Shown piece by piece: positions 16,082-23,865 of a DNA stretch of 35,614 nucleotides. Every line of letters starts with the position of its first letter. The stretch's first letter is position 1. Position numbers and translations under genes: made by a program. Location of the stretch: contig JAJDWE010000033.1 in assembly GCA_022825725.1 (NCBI GenBank), forward strand, positions 151,926-187,539, read 5' to 3'. The DNA comes from Gemmatimonadota bacterium. Lineage in GTDB: Bacteria > Gemmatimonadota > Gemmatimonadetes > Palauibacterales > Palauibacteraceae. A model generated the notes under the pieces. The model did no database searches. It had not been told where the DNA came from and worked only from the letters and a program-made list of their open reading frames with translations.

Positions 16082-17716
16082 ATGCGGCGACGTGATCTGA
16101 TGTTGGCGGTGGGCCTGGCGGTGCTGGTGGCCGGGTGTTCGAGCGGGCAGCGCAGCGCGCCGCAGATGGCGGGCGCCTCCTTGGGGGGCGCGGCGCAGGC
16201 GGGCAACGGCGACGGGAACTCCACGCCGCTCTACGGCAACCTCGGTCCGCACAACCGGCCGGTCAGCACGGCGTCGGAGAAGGCGCAGGCCTACTTCGAC
16301 GAGGGCCTGCTCTTCATGTACGCCTTCGGCACCTCGATCGCGGAGGAGTCGTTCCGCGCTTCGCAGGCCGAGGATCCGGAGTGCGCCTCATGCTACTGGG
16401 GCGAGGCGTGGTCGCTGGCACCGTACCTGAACGGCGGCATGTCGCCCGGCAATGAACGCTCGGCCCACGCCGCCATGCAGAAGGCGAAGGAGCACAGGTC
16501 GGGCGCGACCGAAGTCGAGCAGGCGCTCATCGATGCCTTCGACGTGCGGTTCGAGGCCGACCCGGAGCGCTCGCGCCGCCGCATGCTCGACACGCTGTAC
16601 GCGCGTGAGATGGACAAGGTCGCGGCGCGCTACCCGGACGACCTGGACGTGCTCACGCTGCAGGCCGAGGCCTGGATGCTGCTGCGCCCCCGGCGTGGAG
16701 ACGTGGACCTCGAAGCGAAGGATGTGAAGAAGATCCGCCCCATCCTCGAAACCGTCCTCGCGCGGGACATCCGTCACCCCGGCGCCTGTCACCTCTACAT
16801 CCACCTCGTGGAGGCGTCGGAGGATCCGGGTCTGGCCGAGGCATGTTCGGACCACCTCGGCAGCCAGATCGCGGTGAGCCACATCCACCACATGCCGACG
16901 CACATCTACATGAACATCGGCCGCTGGGGCGACGCGGTGCGCGGCAACCAGCAGGCGTGGCACGCGGACCAGAAGGCGGCGCACGGCGGGCCTCCCGGCG
17001 TCTACCCGTCCCACAACCTGCACATGCTGCTCAACGCCGCCGTCATGGACGGGCAGAGCGGCGTCGCGATCCAGGCCGCGAAGGATCTGGCCGGACACCG
17101 CGGCCCGTGGGCGGCCTACATCCCTCTCACCTACGCGGCGTTCGGACGCTGGAGCGAGATTCTGGCGGGCAACGGTCCGAAGTCGGACGAGGCCATGGAA
17201 CTCGTCGCGTGGAGCTTCTCGCGCGGCCTCGCCTACCTCCGGATGGGGCATGTCGACGTCGCGCAGGACCACCTCGATGAGATCGACGAAGTGCTCGAGG
17301 ACGCCGATCCCTCCGCCACCTTCCGCTACAGCCCGCTCGCCGACGTCGTCGCGCTGCCGCGCTCGATCCTCGCGGGAGAGATCCTGAACGCGCGGGGGAA
17401 GGCGGCGGAGGCCGTGGCGGCGCTGAAACACGGGATCGAGAAGGAAGACGGGTTGATCTACTCCGAGCCGCGGGCGTGGCACATGCCGGTTCGGCACACG
17501 CTCGGCGCGATCCTGCTCGAGAACGACCGGGCCGGCGAGGCGGAACAGGTCTACCGCGACGCGCTCGAAGATCTGCCCAACCAGGGCTGGGCCTGGTTCG
17601 GTCTCATGCAGGCGCTCGAGGCGCAGAAGAAGACGGCCCAGGCGCAGGAGGCGCGGCGCGAGTTCGACCGTTACTGGGTCCGCGCGGACACTTGGCTGCG
17701 CAGCTCGAGGTTCTGA
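16082..17716 (+). CDS. TPR-repeat lipoprotein with conserved His-rich segment
   Basis: A 544-residue lipoprotein: the signal LMLAVGLAVLVAGC ends in a lipobox Cys near residue 19. The body is helical with tetratricopeptide-like repeats, for example TASEKAQAYFDEGLLFMYAF followed by DPECASCYWGEAW, and a C-terminal set around GEAEQVYRDALEDLPNQGWAW. A distinctive stretch carries HPGACHLYIHLVEAS followed about 27 residues later by SHIHHMPTHIYMNIGRWGDA, rich in His, which also occurs in a family of TPR proteins of unknown function. GAGGAGGAA lies just before the ATG. It starts 37 bp after pckA and ends 25 bp before ppk2. The role is unknown; an envelope scaffold or metal-binding protein is possible. 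Confidence 0.8.
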   Translation: MRRRDLMLAVGLAVLVAGCSSGQRSAPQMAGASLGGAAQAGNGDGNSTPLYGNLGPHNRPVSTASEKAQAYFDEGLLFMYAFGTSIAEESFRASQAEDPECASCYWGEAWSLAPYLNGGMSPGNERSAHAAMQKAKEHRSGATEVEQALIDAFDVRFEADPERSRRRMLDTLYAREMDKVAARYPDDLDVLTLQAEAWMLLRPRRGDVDLEAKDVKKIRPILETVLARDIRHPGACHLYIHLVEASEDPGLAEACSDHLGSQIAVSHIHHMPTHIYMNIGRWGDAVRGNQQAWHADQKAAHGGPPGVYPSHNLHMLLNAAVMDGQSGVAIQAAKDLAGHRGPWAAYIPLTYAAFGRWSEILAGNGPKSDEAMELVAWSFSRGLAYLRMGHVDVAQDHLDEIDEVLEDADPSATFRYSPLADVVALPRSILAGEILNARGKAAEAVAALKHGIEKEDGLIYSEPRAWHMPVRHTLGAILLENDRAGEAEQVYRDALEDLPNQGWAWFGLMQALEAQKKTAQAQEARREFDRYWVRADTWLRSSRF

Positions 17717-17741
17717 GATCCGGCGCCCCGACCCGCTGGAC

Positions 17742-18623
17742 ATGATCGACTTCTCGCCGCCCGAGAGTCCGTTCCGGATCAGCTACGACGGCGACTTCGA
17801 CATCTCCCGGGCGGTGACCGCGCCGCCGCCCGACGCGCCGACCGAGGCGGCGATGAAGAAGGAACTGAAGCGCACGGTGCGCGAGATCTCGCGGCTCCAG
17901 CGGCGTCTGCACGCGCACCGCCACTACGCGGTGCTGCTCGTCTTCCAGGCGATGGACGCGGCCGGCAAGGACTCGACGCTGCGGGCGGTCATGACGGGCG
18001 TGAACCCCGCGGGTTTCCGGATCAACGCCTTCGAGGCGCCGTCCAACCTGGAGGCGAGACACGACTTCCTGTGGCGCACGACGCGCCGGCTCCCGGAAAA
18101 GGGCCGGATCGGGATCTTCAACCGGAGCTACTACGAGGAAGTGCTCATCGTGCGGGTCCACCCCGAGTACCTCGACCGGCAGAAGCTTCCCCGGCGGCTG
18201 CCGATCATGGAACGGTGCGAGGAGCGCTACCAGTCGATCCGGGATCACGAGGCCCACCTCGCGCGGAACGGGACCGTGATCCTGAAGTTCTGGCTCAACA
18301 TCTCGAAGGACGAGCAGGCCCGCCGCTTCCTGCGCCGCATCGACCGCCCCGACAAGAACTGGAAGTTCAACCGCGCCGATATCGAGGAACGGCAGCACTG
18401 GGACGACTACATGGCCGCCTACGAGGACGCGATCAACGCGACGGCCCGCCGGTGGGCCCCGTGGTACGCGATCCCGGCCGACTCGAAGCCCTGGATGCGG
18501 CTGGTCGTCGCCCGACTCGTGCGAGACCAGCTCGCTACCCTCGACCTCACCCACCCGGAGCTACCCGAGGAAGAACGCGCCGAACTCCAGGACTACCGCG
18601 CCCACCTCACCGCCGAACTGTAG
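17742..18623 (+). CDS. ppk2: Polyphosphate kinase 2, class III-like (PPK2 family)
   Basis: A cytoplasmic polyphosphate:nucleotide phosphotransferase that phosphorylates AMP and/or ADP (or GDP) from polyphosphate. The 293 residues include Walker A FQAMDAAGKDSTLRAV near residue 67, GVNPAGFRINAFEAPS, the Walker B/lid region IGIFNRSYYEEVLIVRVHPE and ILKFWLNISKDEQARR. Overall it resembles the Meiothermus-type PPK2 (TIGR03709-like) that can take AMP to ATP. Substrate range is inferred from resemblance, not proven. The ribosome binding site before ATG 17742 is weak. It follows the TPR lipoprotein by 25 bp and precedes the toxin-antitoxin pair. Confidence 0.92.
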   Translation: MIDFSPPESPFRISYDGDFDISRAVTAPPPDAPTEAAMKKELKRTVREISRLQRRLHAHRHYAVLLVFQAMDAAGKDSTLRAVMTGVNPAGFRINAFEAPSNLEARHDFLWRTTRRLPEKGRIGIFNRSYYEEVLIVRVHPEYLDRQKLPRRLPIMERCEERYQSIRDHEAHLARNGTVILKFWLNISKDEQARRFLRRIDRPDKNWKFNRADIEERQHWDDYMAAYEDAINATARRWAPWYAIPADSKPWMRLVVARLVRDQLATLDLTHPELPEEERAELQDYRAHLTAEL

Positions 18624-18637
18624 CCGTTGATGACTGG

Positions 18638-18682
18638 TTGACGAGCTGTACCACATAAGGTACATGTGTCTCATCAGGTATC
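18638..18682 (+). promoter_or_regulatory. Promoter with palindromic operator for the toxin-antitoxin pair
   Basis: TGTACC (18647-18652) and GGTACA (18659-18664) are perfect 6-bp inverted arms around a 6-bp spacer. A TTGACG hexamer at 18638-18643 lies just upstream as a possible -35, and a weak TACATG at 18661 sits 17 bases later. The palindrome would overlap the promoter, as expected where the antitoxin, or the toxin-antitoxin complex, represses its own operon. The toxin ATG is 19 bases after the palindrome. Confidence 0.55.
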
Positions 18683-19033
18683 ATGTCGGCGCTTAAGCGA
18701 CTCCCGGCTGCATTCTACGCCACCGCTGGCGGCAACGAACCCGTCCGGCAATGGCTTCTCGATCTCGATTCCGAGAGTCGGCGTACCATCGGGACGGACA
18801 TTGCCACCGTCGAATTCGGCTGGCCGGTCGGGATGCCGCTCACCCGATCACTTGGCGGCGGTCTCCGTGAGATTCGATCGCAGATCAGCGGCGGTCGGAT
18901 CGCTCGCGTGATCTTCGTGATCCAGGATGGCCGGATGGTGTTGCTGCATGGATTCGTGAAGAAGACGGAGAAAGCGCCGAGGCGTGAGTTGGAAATAGCT
19001 AGAAGACGAGCAAGGGAGATCCTTCGTGGCTGA
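18683..19033 (+). CDS. HigB/RelE-family toxin (phage-derived Gp49-like)
   Basis: A 116-residue protein of the Gp49-like HigB/RelE superfamily, whose members are ribosome-dependent mRNA interferases. It shows the family blocks FYATAGGNEPVRQWLLDLD, GWPVGMPLTRSLGGGLREIRSQ, RIARVIFVIQDGRMVLLHGFVKKTEKAPRRELEIARRR, with the basic residues typical of this fold near the C-terminus. Codon use (AGA codons near the end) is less GC-biased than in neighbouring genes, in keeping with horizontal transfer. The antitoxin start overlaps its last 8 bases, in toxin-first order. The start ATG is preceded by a modest CAGG. Confidence 0.87.
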   Translation: MSALKRLPAAFYATAGGNEPVRQWLLDLDSESRRTIGTDIATVEFGWPVGMPLTRSLGGGLREIRSQISGGRIARVIFVIQDGRMVLLHGFVKKTEKAPRRELEIARRRAREILRG

Positions 19034-19313
19034 GGAAAAGGGACGCGTTGGTTCGTCGTTCGAAGACTATCTGCGGGAGCAGGGAACGCTGGAGGAGACA
19101 ACGGCTGCGGCCGTCAAGCGCGTCATCGCCTGGCAACTGAAGGAGGCGATGACTACGGAACGCCTCAGCAAGAATCAGATGGCGAAGAAGATGAACACGA
19201 GCCGCAGCCAATTGGATCGAGTTCTGGATCCGGGCAACGATCGGATACAACTCGCCACGCTCATAGGAGCCGCCGAGGCGCTGGGGCGGCGGCTCCGGAT
19301 CGAACTCGTGTAG
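19026..19313 (+). CDS. HigA-type XRE-family antitoxin
   Basis: A 95-residue antitoxin read from GTG 19026, with GGGAG eight bases upstream. The C-terminal half is a helix-turn-helix: LSKNQMAKKMNTSRSQLDRVLDPGNDRIQLATLIGAAEALGRRLRIELV, a Cro/C1-type fold usual for partners of Gp49-like toxins. The N-terminal region would bind the toxin. It overlaps the toxin frame by 8 bases and probably represses the operon through the TGTACC palindrome at 18647-18664. The stop is 6 bases from the convergent cytochrome gene. Confidence 0.87.
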   Translation: MAEEKGRVGSSFEDYLREQGTLEETTAAAVKRVIAWQLKEAMTTERLSKNQMAKKMNTSRSQLDRVLDPGNDRIQLATLIGAAEALGRRLRIELV

Positions 19314-19319
19314 CTTCGG

Positions 19320-19994
19320 TCAGCGGATGGTCGGGCCGCCGGTTCGGTTGTCGGGGACGAAGCGGTCGCGCGCGGGCATCCGTGTGTCGACGACCATGGC
19401 GGAGTCGACGACGGCGTCCGCGGGCAACAGGTCGTTGAAGTAGAGCATCGCGCCGACGACCGCGTAGACCTCTTCGTCGGTCATCGTGCCGGGCAGGTCG
19501 AAGGGCATGGCGCGGCGCGTGTAGTCGAACAGCGTCGTCGCGTAGGGCCAGTAGTTGCCGACGGTGGAGCGCAGGCTGCGGTCGTTCGCGAACGGGAACT
19601 CGTCTCCCGGGATGCGGCCGGTGATGATGTCGTTCGGCCCTTCCCGTCCCGTCGGGCCGTGGCAGAGGATGCAGCGGTGGCGCTCCCACACCTCGAGGCC
19701 CTCCGCGACGGTGCCCTGTCCGGGCGGCAGGCCCGCGCCATCGGGGCCGATGTCGATGTCCCACGCCGCGATCTGCGATTCCGTCGCGGGCGTCCCGAAG
19801 CCGTAGACGGGCTGGGCCGCGCCCGCGCGTCCGGTCGCGCCGTCGACTGGATCGGTCGTCTCGACCATGACCGCGCCGGAGCTGGCGTTGCCGGCCTCGA
19901 CGCCGCCCCCGGAGTCGCCCGCGCCGCAGGCCGCCAGCGCCGGCAGGAGGGCCGCCACGCCCAGCAGCCGCGAGACCACGTTGGCGCGGCTCAT
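19320..19994 (-). CDS. Cytochrome c lipoprotein, SoxD-like
   Basis: A 224-residue monoheme c-type cytochrome, probably the electron acceptor subunit of the sulfite-dehydrogenase-like enzyme encoded upstream. The signal LLGVAALLPALAAC makes it a lipoprotein (Cys23). Heme attachment is CILCH at residues 108-112, and the distal Met is likely in RRAMPFDLPGTMTDEEVYAVVGAMLYFND, a segment characteristic of SoxD-type cytochromes. The ATG at 19994 overlaps the soxC-like stop as ATGA, so translation is coupled. Frames extending to 20195 are not cytochrome sequence. Confidence 0.87.
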   Translation of the reverse strand: MSRANVVSRLLGVAALLPALAACGAGDSGGGVEAGNASSGAVMVETTDPVDGATGRAGAAQPVYGFGTPATESQIAAWDIDIGPDGAGLPPGQGTVAEGLEVWERHRCILCHGPTGREGPNDIITGRIPGDEFPFANDRSLRSTVGNYWPYATTLFDYTRRAMPFDLPGTMTDEEVYAVVGAMLYFNDLLPADAVVDSAMVVDTRMPARDRFVPDNRTGGPTIR

Positions 19995-21226
19995 ACCGGC
20001 GCGAACTCGATGGAGCCGTCGCGCCCCACGCGCCAGCCGCGGATCGCGTTGGAGTGATAGCGCGTGCCGGGGCCGCGTGCGTCGAGGACCTGCTGCCGGA
20101 CCGGCTGCGTGTAGCCCGTTTCGTCGGTCGCGCGGCTCAGCAGGTGGGCCGGACCGCCGTCCCACTCCCAACCGTAACGGAACCGCGTCGTGCACTTCGG
20201 GAGCACGGGTTCCTGGAGGACCGCGTCATGCCACGAGTCGCCGCCGTCTGTGCTTACCTCCACCCGCTCGATCAGACCCCGGCCCGTCCAGGCGTACCCG
20301 GAGATCTCGACGAATCCGGGTTCCGACAGCCGCCGCGGGTAGGTCGGATTCGTGATGATCGACTTCGCGTCCATCACGAACGAGAACTGCCGCGCCGTTC
20401 CGTCGGGGAGCGGATCCGTGTACTTGGACGTCTCGTCGCGGAACATCCCGGGTCGGTCGGAGAGTTCGATGCGCCGGACCCACTTCACGCTCGCGTTCCC
20501 CTCCCATCCGGGCAGGAAGACCCGCGCGGGATAGCCCTGCTCGGGCCGGATCGCCTCGCCGTTCTGGGCGTAGGCGATCATCGCGTCGTCCCAAGCCTTC
20601 TCCATGGGGATGCTGCGGCCCATGACCGCCGCGTCCGAGCCCTCGGCGAGGAACCACGTCGCGTCAGCGTGCGCCCCCACCTCCTCGAACAGGGTCGAGA
20701 TCGCGACGCCGGACCACTCGCTCGTGCTCAGGAGGCCGTCGATCGACTGCGGGGTGTTCCGCGGGTTGGGCGAAGGGGCGTACGCGCCGCCGCCGTTCCC
20801 GGAGCACTCGATGAAGAGCAGCTTCGAGACCTGCGGGAAGCGCTTCAGGTCATCGAGCGTGAAGAGCATGGGGCGGTCGACCATGCCGTGGATGAGGAGA
20901 CGGTAGGTGGCGGGATCGATCTGCGGGATCCCGTGGTGGTGCCGTTCGAAGTGAAGATCCGCCGGGGTCATGATCCCGTGCAGGTCCTGGAGCGGCGTAC
21001 GCGAGGAGCCGCCCATGGAACCGGACAGGAGCTTCTCCGGCGTCTCGTGTGGAGAACGGGACCCGACCACGACGGGACGCGCGCCCGGAACCTTCGTCGG
21101 ATCCTGCGCCTCCTGGAGTCCCAGTCCGCGCGTTGCGCCGGCCGTGATCGCGCCCCCGGCAGCCGCTGCCGCCCCGGCGATCAAGGCTCGCCGCGTGAGT
21201 CCGGAGCTCTCGTCTCGGTCGTTCAC
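19991..21226 (-). CDS. Sulfite dehydrogenase catalytic subunit, SoxC-like molybdoenzyme
   Basis: A 411-residue member of the sulfite oxidase family, periplasmic, binding a molybdopterin cofactor. The twin-arginine signal LTRRALIAGAAAAAGG directs Tat export. The Mo-ligating cysteine is in LLFIECSGNGGG (Cys141), followed by NTPQSIDGLLSTSEWSGV and PGWEGNASVKWVRRIELSD; the C-terminal dimerisation domain contains GYAWTGRGLIERVEVSTDGG. These fit SoxC/sulfite dehydrogenase rather than nitrate reductase. The start is placed at GTG 21226, four bases after GGAGG; the frame up to 21331 has low-complexity sequence. Paired with the SoxD-like cytochrome, it likely oxidises sulfite or a sulfur-bound intermediate; no soxXAYZB is in view. 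Confidence 0.9.
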   Translation of the reverse strand: MNDRDESSGLTRRALIAGAAAAAGGAITAGATRGLGLQEAQDPTKVPGARPVVVGSRSPHETPEKLLSGSMGGSSRTPLQDLHGIMTPADLHFERHHHGIPQIDPATYRLLIHGMVDRPMLFTLDDLKRFPQVSKLLFIECSGNGGGAYAPSPNPRNTPQSIDGLLSTSEWSGVAISTLFEEVGAHADATWFLAEGSDAAVMGRSIPMEKAWDDAMIAYAQNGEAIRPEQGYPARVFLPGWEGNASVKWVRRIELSDRPGMFRDETSKYTDPLPDGTARQFSFVMDAKSIITNPTYPRRLSEPGFVEISGYAWTGRGLIERVEVSTDGGDSWHDAVLQEPVLPKCTTRFRYGWEWDGGPAHLLSRATDETGYTQPVRQQVLDARGPGTRYHSNAIRGWRVGRDGSIEFAPV

Positions 21227-21353
21227 GTCGCCTCCGTTTCCGTCGGTCTCGTGCCCCGCCTCCGCCCCGTCCCGCGCACCATCCCGCACGTTTGCGCTGA
21301 CCACAGTTGCCGCCTTCACGGCGGCCAGCAAGAGCAGCCCCGGCGACCGGCCT

Positions 21354-22493
21354 TCAGCGCGACGCGTGCCACTCCCGCAGGATCTCCGCCTCCCGCTCCG
21401 CCGGGAGTCCCGGCCGCATCTCGGCCTGCCGTTCCGCGGAGCGCGAGAAATGGAAGTCCAGCGTCGCCTGCGTCGTATCCGCCAGCGAGCGGAACGTCAT
21501 CCCGTGCGCGACCTCATTGGACAGGTCGAAGCGCGCGAACCCTTCCGAGCCGGGCGTCGGCGGCCGCCACACCGGCATCTCGGCGTAGGGTCGCACCCCG
21601 CGTTCCGCGAGGAACTCGCGCGGTACCCAGGTGAACGTCGTCTCCGCTGTCGTGACGGCGCGGATCCCGTAGAGGAGTTCGGCCATCGGTCGCGGCGTTG
21701 CGGGTCCCACGAGGTTGAAGATGCCCGTGTGCCCGCGGTCCGAGGAGAGCGCCATGAAGTCGCCGAGATCGCGCACGTCGATGATCTGCACCGGGTCCGT
21801 CCCATCGCCGGGAGACAGGACCTCGCCGCCCCGGTGGATCCGCACCGGCCAGTAGGTGAAGCGGTCGGTGGGATCGTCGGGTCCGATGATGAGACCCGGG
21901 CGGAAGATCCCGTAGCGGTCGGGGAAGATCCGCATTGCCTCGCGCTCGGACTCCGCCTTGGCGAGACCGTAGGGAAGCTGCGTGATGTCCGCAGTTGCGC
22001 GGTCCACGCCGGCCGTCTCGTAGGTGTAAGACGGGACGTCGGACGTCATCGGCACGGTCGAATGGCTCGCGTACGCGGATCGAGAGGAGACGTAGTAGAA
22101 GTACTCCACCGAGTCGCGCAGGAACTCGCCGATGCTCGTCACCCAGTCGGGACGCGCCGTGGAGTTGTCGATGACGACGTCCCACGTGCGGCCCCGCAGC
22201 GACTCGAAGTCTCCGTTGCGGTCCCCGACGAGTTCCTCCACCCCCTCGAACATCCCGGGGCGGTTACCGCGGTTGAAGATCGTCACCTCCAGCCCCTGCG
22301 CGAGCGCCGATCGAACCTGGTAGGGGCCGATGAACCCGGTCCCGCCCAGGATGAGCAGCTTCCCGCCGCTGCCCGAGGCCTGGGGCGTGGCCGCGGGGCC
22401 CGCGCACGCCCCGACGGGGACGCCGAGCCCGAGGCCTGCGCCTGCCGCAGCCGTGATCTTCAGAAAATCGCGCCGGTTCGAGTCGGTGGACAT
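21354..22493 (-). CDS. Tat-exported NAD-dependent epimerase/dehydratase family protein
   Basis: A 379-residue extended short-chain dehydrogenase-like protein with the Rossmann motif GGTGFIG at residues 50-56, then the DVVIDNS and YYVSSRSAY strands and a YGLAK active-site region. Its N-terminus, NRRDFLKITAAAGAG with a possible lipobox ending PVGAC (Cys30), is a clear twin-arginine signal, unusual for a nucleotide-cofactor enzyme. Family members annotated as Tat-exported SDR occur, but substrates are unknown. ATG 22493 is preceded by GAGGAG. It lies between the MBL-fold lipoprotein and the SoxC-like gene, same strand, with 127 bp before the SoxC start. Confidence 0.85.
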   Translation of the reverse strand: MSTDSNRRDFLKITAAAGAGLGLGVPVGACAGPAATPQASGSGGKLLILGGTGFIGPYQVRSALAQGLEVTIFNRGNRPGMFEGVEELVGDRNGDFESLRGRTWDVVIDNSTARPDWVTSIGEFLRDSVEYFYYVSSRSAYASHSTVPMTSDVPSYTYETAGVDRATADITQLPYGLAKAESEREAMRIFPDRYGIFRPGLIIGPDDPTDRFTYWPVRIHRGGEVLSPGDGTDPVQIIDVRDLGDFMALSSDRGHTGIFNLVGPATPRPMAELLYGIRAVTTAETTFTWVPREFLAERGVRPYAEMPVWRPPTPGSEGFARFDLSNEVAHGMTFRSLADTTQATLDFHFSRSAERQAEMRPGLPAEREAEILREWHASR

Positions 22494-22504
22494 CGTGAAC
22501 TCCT

Positions 22505-22532
22505 CTTCGTGGTTTCGTCTTCGTGGTTTCGT
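22505..22532. repeat. 14-bp perfect tandem duplication in a gene leader
   Basis: CTTCGTGGTTTCGT occurs twice in immediate succession, 12 bases upstream of the SDR-like gene's start codon and just beside its GAGGAG site. It lies in the 53-bp gap between that gene and the MBL-fold gene. It may be a simple slippage product that alters leader length. Confidence 0.6.
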
Positions 22533-22546
22533 CTGGGCGGCTTGTC

Positions 22547-23662
22547 TCAGTTCGCGGTTCCGTCCAGCAGTTCGAAGATACGGAGCACCGCAATCGGATT
22601 CGCTCCGGGGCTGGGGATCCCGCCGAAGTTCTCGGCGTGCGCCGTCAGGTCGATACGCGCCGCCGCGTCCTCGGCGCTCACGCCCTGGCTGTGCAGCGCG
22701 ACGGACTGGTCCCACAGGTCCTGGAGATACGCCTGCAGGTGGTCGATCCGCTCGCGTTCCTGGTAGGGCGCGCCGTGGCCCGGGATGATCCAGTCGAAAT
22801 CGAGCGCCTTCACGCGGTCGAGCGTCTCGACCCACTCGTTCACGTACCCGTCCCCCATATAGGGGAGGCCGCCCACGAGCATGTCCCCGGTGATGACCAC
22901 GCGGTCGTTCGGCAGGTAGACGATGACGTCGCCGTCCGTGTGACCGCGCCCGAAGAAGTGGAACTGGATCTCGCGCTCCCCCCGATAGAGCGTGAGCCGC
23001 TCCGAGAGCGTCGTGTTGGGGGCTGTGGGGACGACCTCCTGCAACTGCGCGTAATAGGTCCGCTGCGCCTCGAGCGTGGCCTCCAGTTCTGCCCGCGCCT
23101 CCGGATCGGTCAGCGTGTCGAGCGTGGCCTCCATCCGTTCGATCCGCCCGGGGATGGCGCCCACGAAAAGTTCATACGACCGGCCCGAGTTCGAGCGGCC
23201 CTCCGCGATCGCGGCGCGCGTCGCCTCGTGGCTGATGATCTCCACGTCGGGCGGATAGACCTGGTTGCCGTGCGCGTGGTCGAAGTGCCAGTGCGTGTTC
23301 GCCGCGTAGCGCACGGGCCTGTCGGTGATCGAGCGCAGATCCTCGATGAGGGCGTTCGCCGCCGCTGGGGAGATATGGGAGTCGACGAGCAGCACGTCCT
23401 CCTCGTTCACGACCACGCCGGCGTTCGATCCGACGACGAGATCGCTCGCGCCCTGCGCGTGGTAGACGCCGGGCACGACCTCGGTGAACTGGAAGTGGAC
23501 GGCCTCGGTCGCCGCCGCACCGCCCGCTCCGGCGCCGCGCCCCTCGCCTCCGCTCCCTGGATCCGCCGGAGCGCACCCGCCACAGAGCCACGCCACCGCA
23601 AGGACCCCGGCCTGGGAGCCGCTCCGATCATACCGTCTCCAGGAAAGACCGCTCCGCGTCAC
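22547..23662 (-). CDS. MBL-fold metallo-hydrolase lipoprotein
   Basis: A metallo-beta-lactamase-fold protein of about 371 residues. Zinc motifs are THWHFDHAHGN (HxHxDH at about residues 124-129), GRGHTDGD, VVITGDM and IIPGHG. A signal ending WLCGGC (Cys30 with this start) suggests a lipoprotein. I place the start at GTG 23662, seven bases after GGAG; ATG 23722 is in frame but lacks a ribosome binding site and would put the lipobox near residue 50. Such periplasmic enzymes may act on esters, sulfur compounds or lactams. It is first of the set leading to the SoxCD-like genes. Confidence 0.82.
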   Translation of the reverse strand: MTRSGLSWRRYDRSGSQAGVLAVAWLCGGCAPADPGSGGEGRGAGAGGAAATEAVHFQFTEVVPGVYHAQGASDLVVGSNAGVVVNEEDVLLVDSHISPAAANALIEDLRSITDRPVRYAANTHWHFDHAHGNQVYPPDVEIISHEATRAAIAEGRSNSGRSYELFVGAIPGRIERMEATLDTLTDPEARAELEATLEAQRTYYAQLQEVVPTAPNTTLSERLTLYRGEREIQFHFFGRGHTDGDVIVYLPNDRVVITGDMLVGGLPYMGDGYVNEWVETLDRVKALDFDWIIPGHGAPYQERERIDHLQAYLQDLWDQSVALHSQGVSAEDAAARIDLTAHAENFGGIPSPGANPIAVLRIFELLDGTAN

Positions 23663-23776
23663 ACGTCTGCTCCGCACCGACCGCCTCCCGTTGATCACAC
23701 GTTGATGGTTCCCTTCGATCATACCACGTAGGCCGACCGCCGCTCAACGAGATGACCCCGGTCGCGCCAAGCATGT

Positions 23777-23814
23777 TTGCCACCTGATACGTGATACGTT
23801 ACGGTTCCCATACG
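23777..23814 (+). promoter_or_regulatory. Putative operator: tandem GATACGT repeat
   Basis: GATACGT occurs twice in immediate succession (23786-23792, 23793-23799), and ACGTGATACGT within it is also an inverted repeat. It lies 16 bases upstream of the toxin-remnant ATG. A TTGCCA at 23777-23782 could be a -35. The placement fits autoregulation by the HigA-type antitoxin downstream. Confidence 0.4.
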
Positions 23815-23865
23815 ATGATTGTTGGCTTTCGCCACCGAGGCCTCGGAGGTCCGATATGCCGATGA
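23815..23865 (+). pseudogene. Remnant of a higB toxin gene (N-terminal codons only)
   Basis: The frame from ATG 23815 reads [16 protein letters not shown] and stops at 23865. Its first ten residues match the start of HigB-family toxins, which typically begin MI-x-x-FRHKGL. The rest of the roughly 90-residue toxin is missing, and the frame runs straight into the antitoxin's GGAGGT ribosome binding site and ATG. I infer an internal deletion that removed nearly all of higB while keeping the promoter, start and antitoxin. A short leader peptide is the alternative. Confidence 0.6.
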
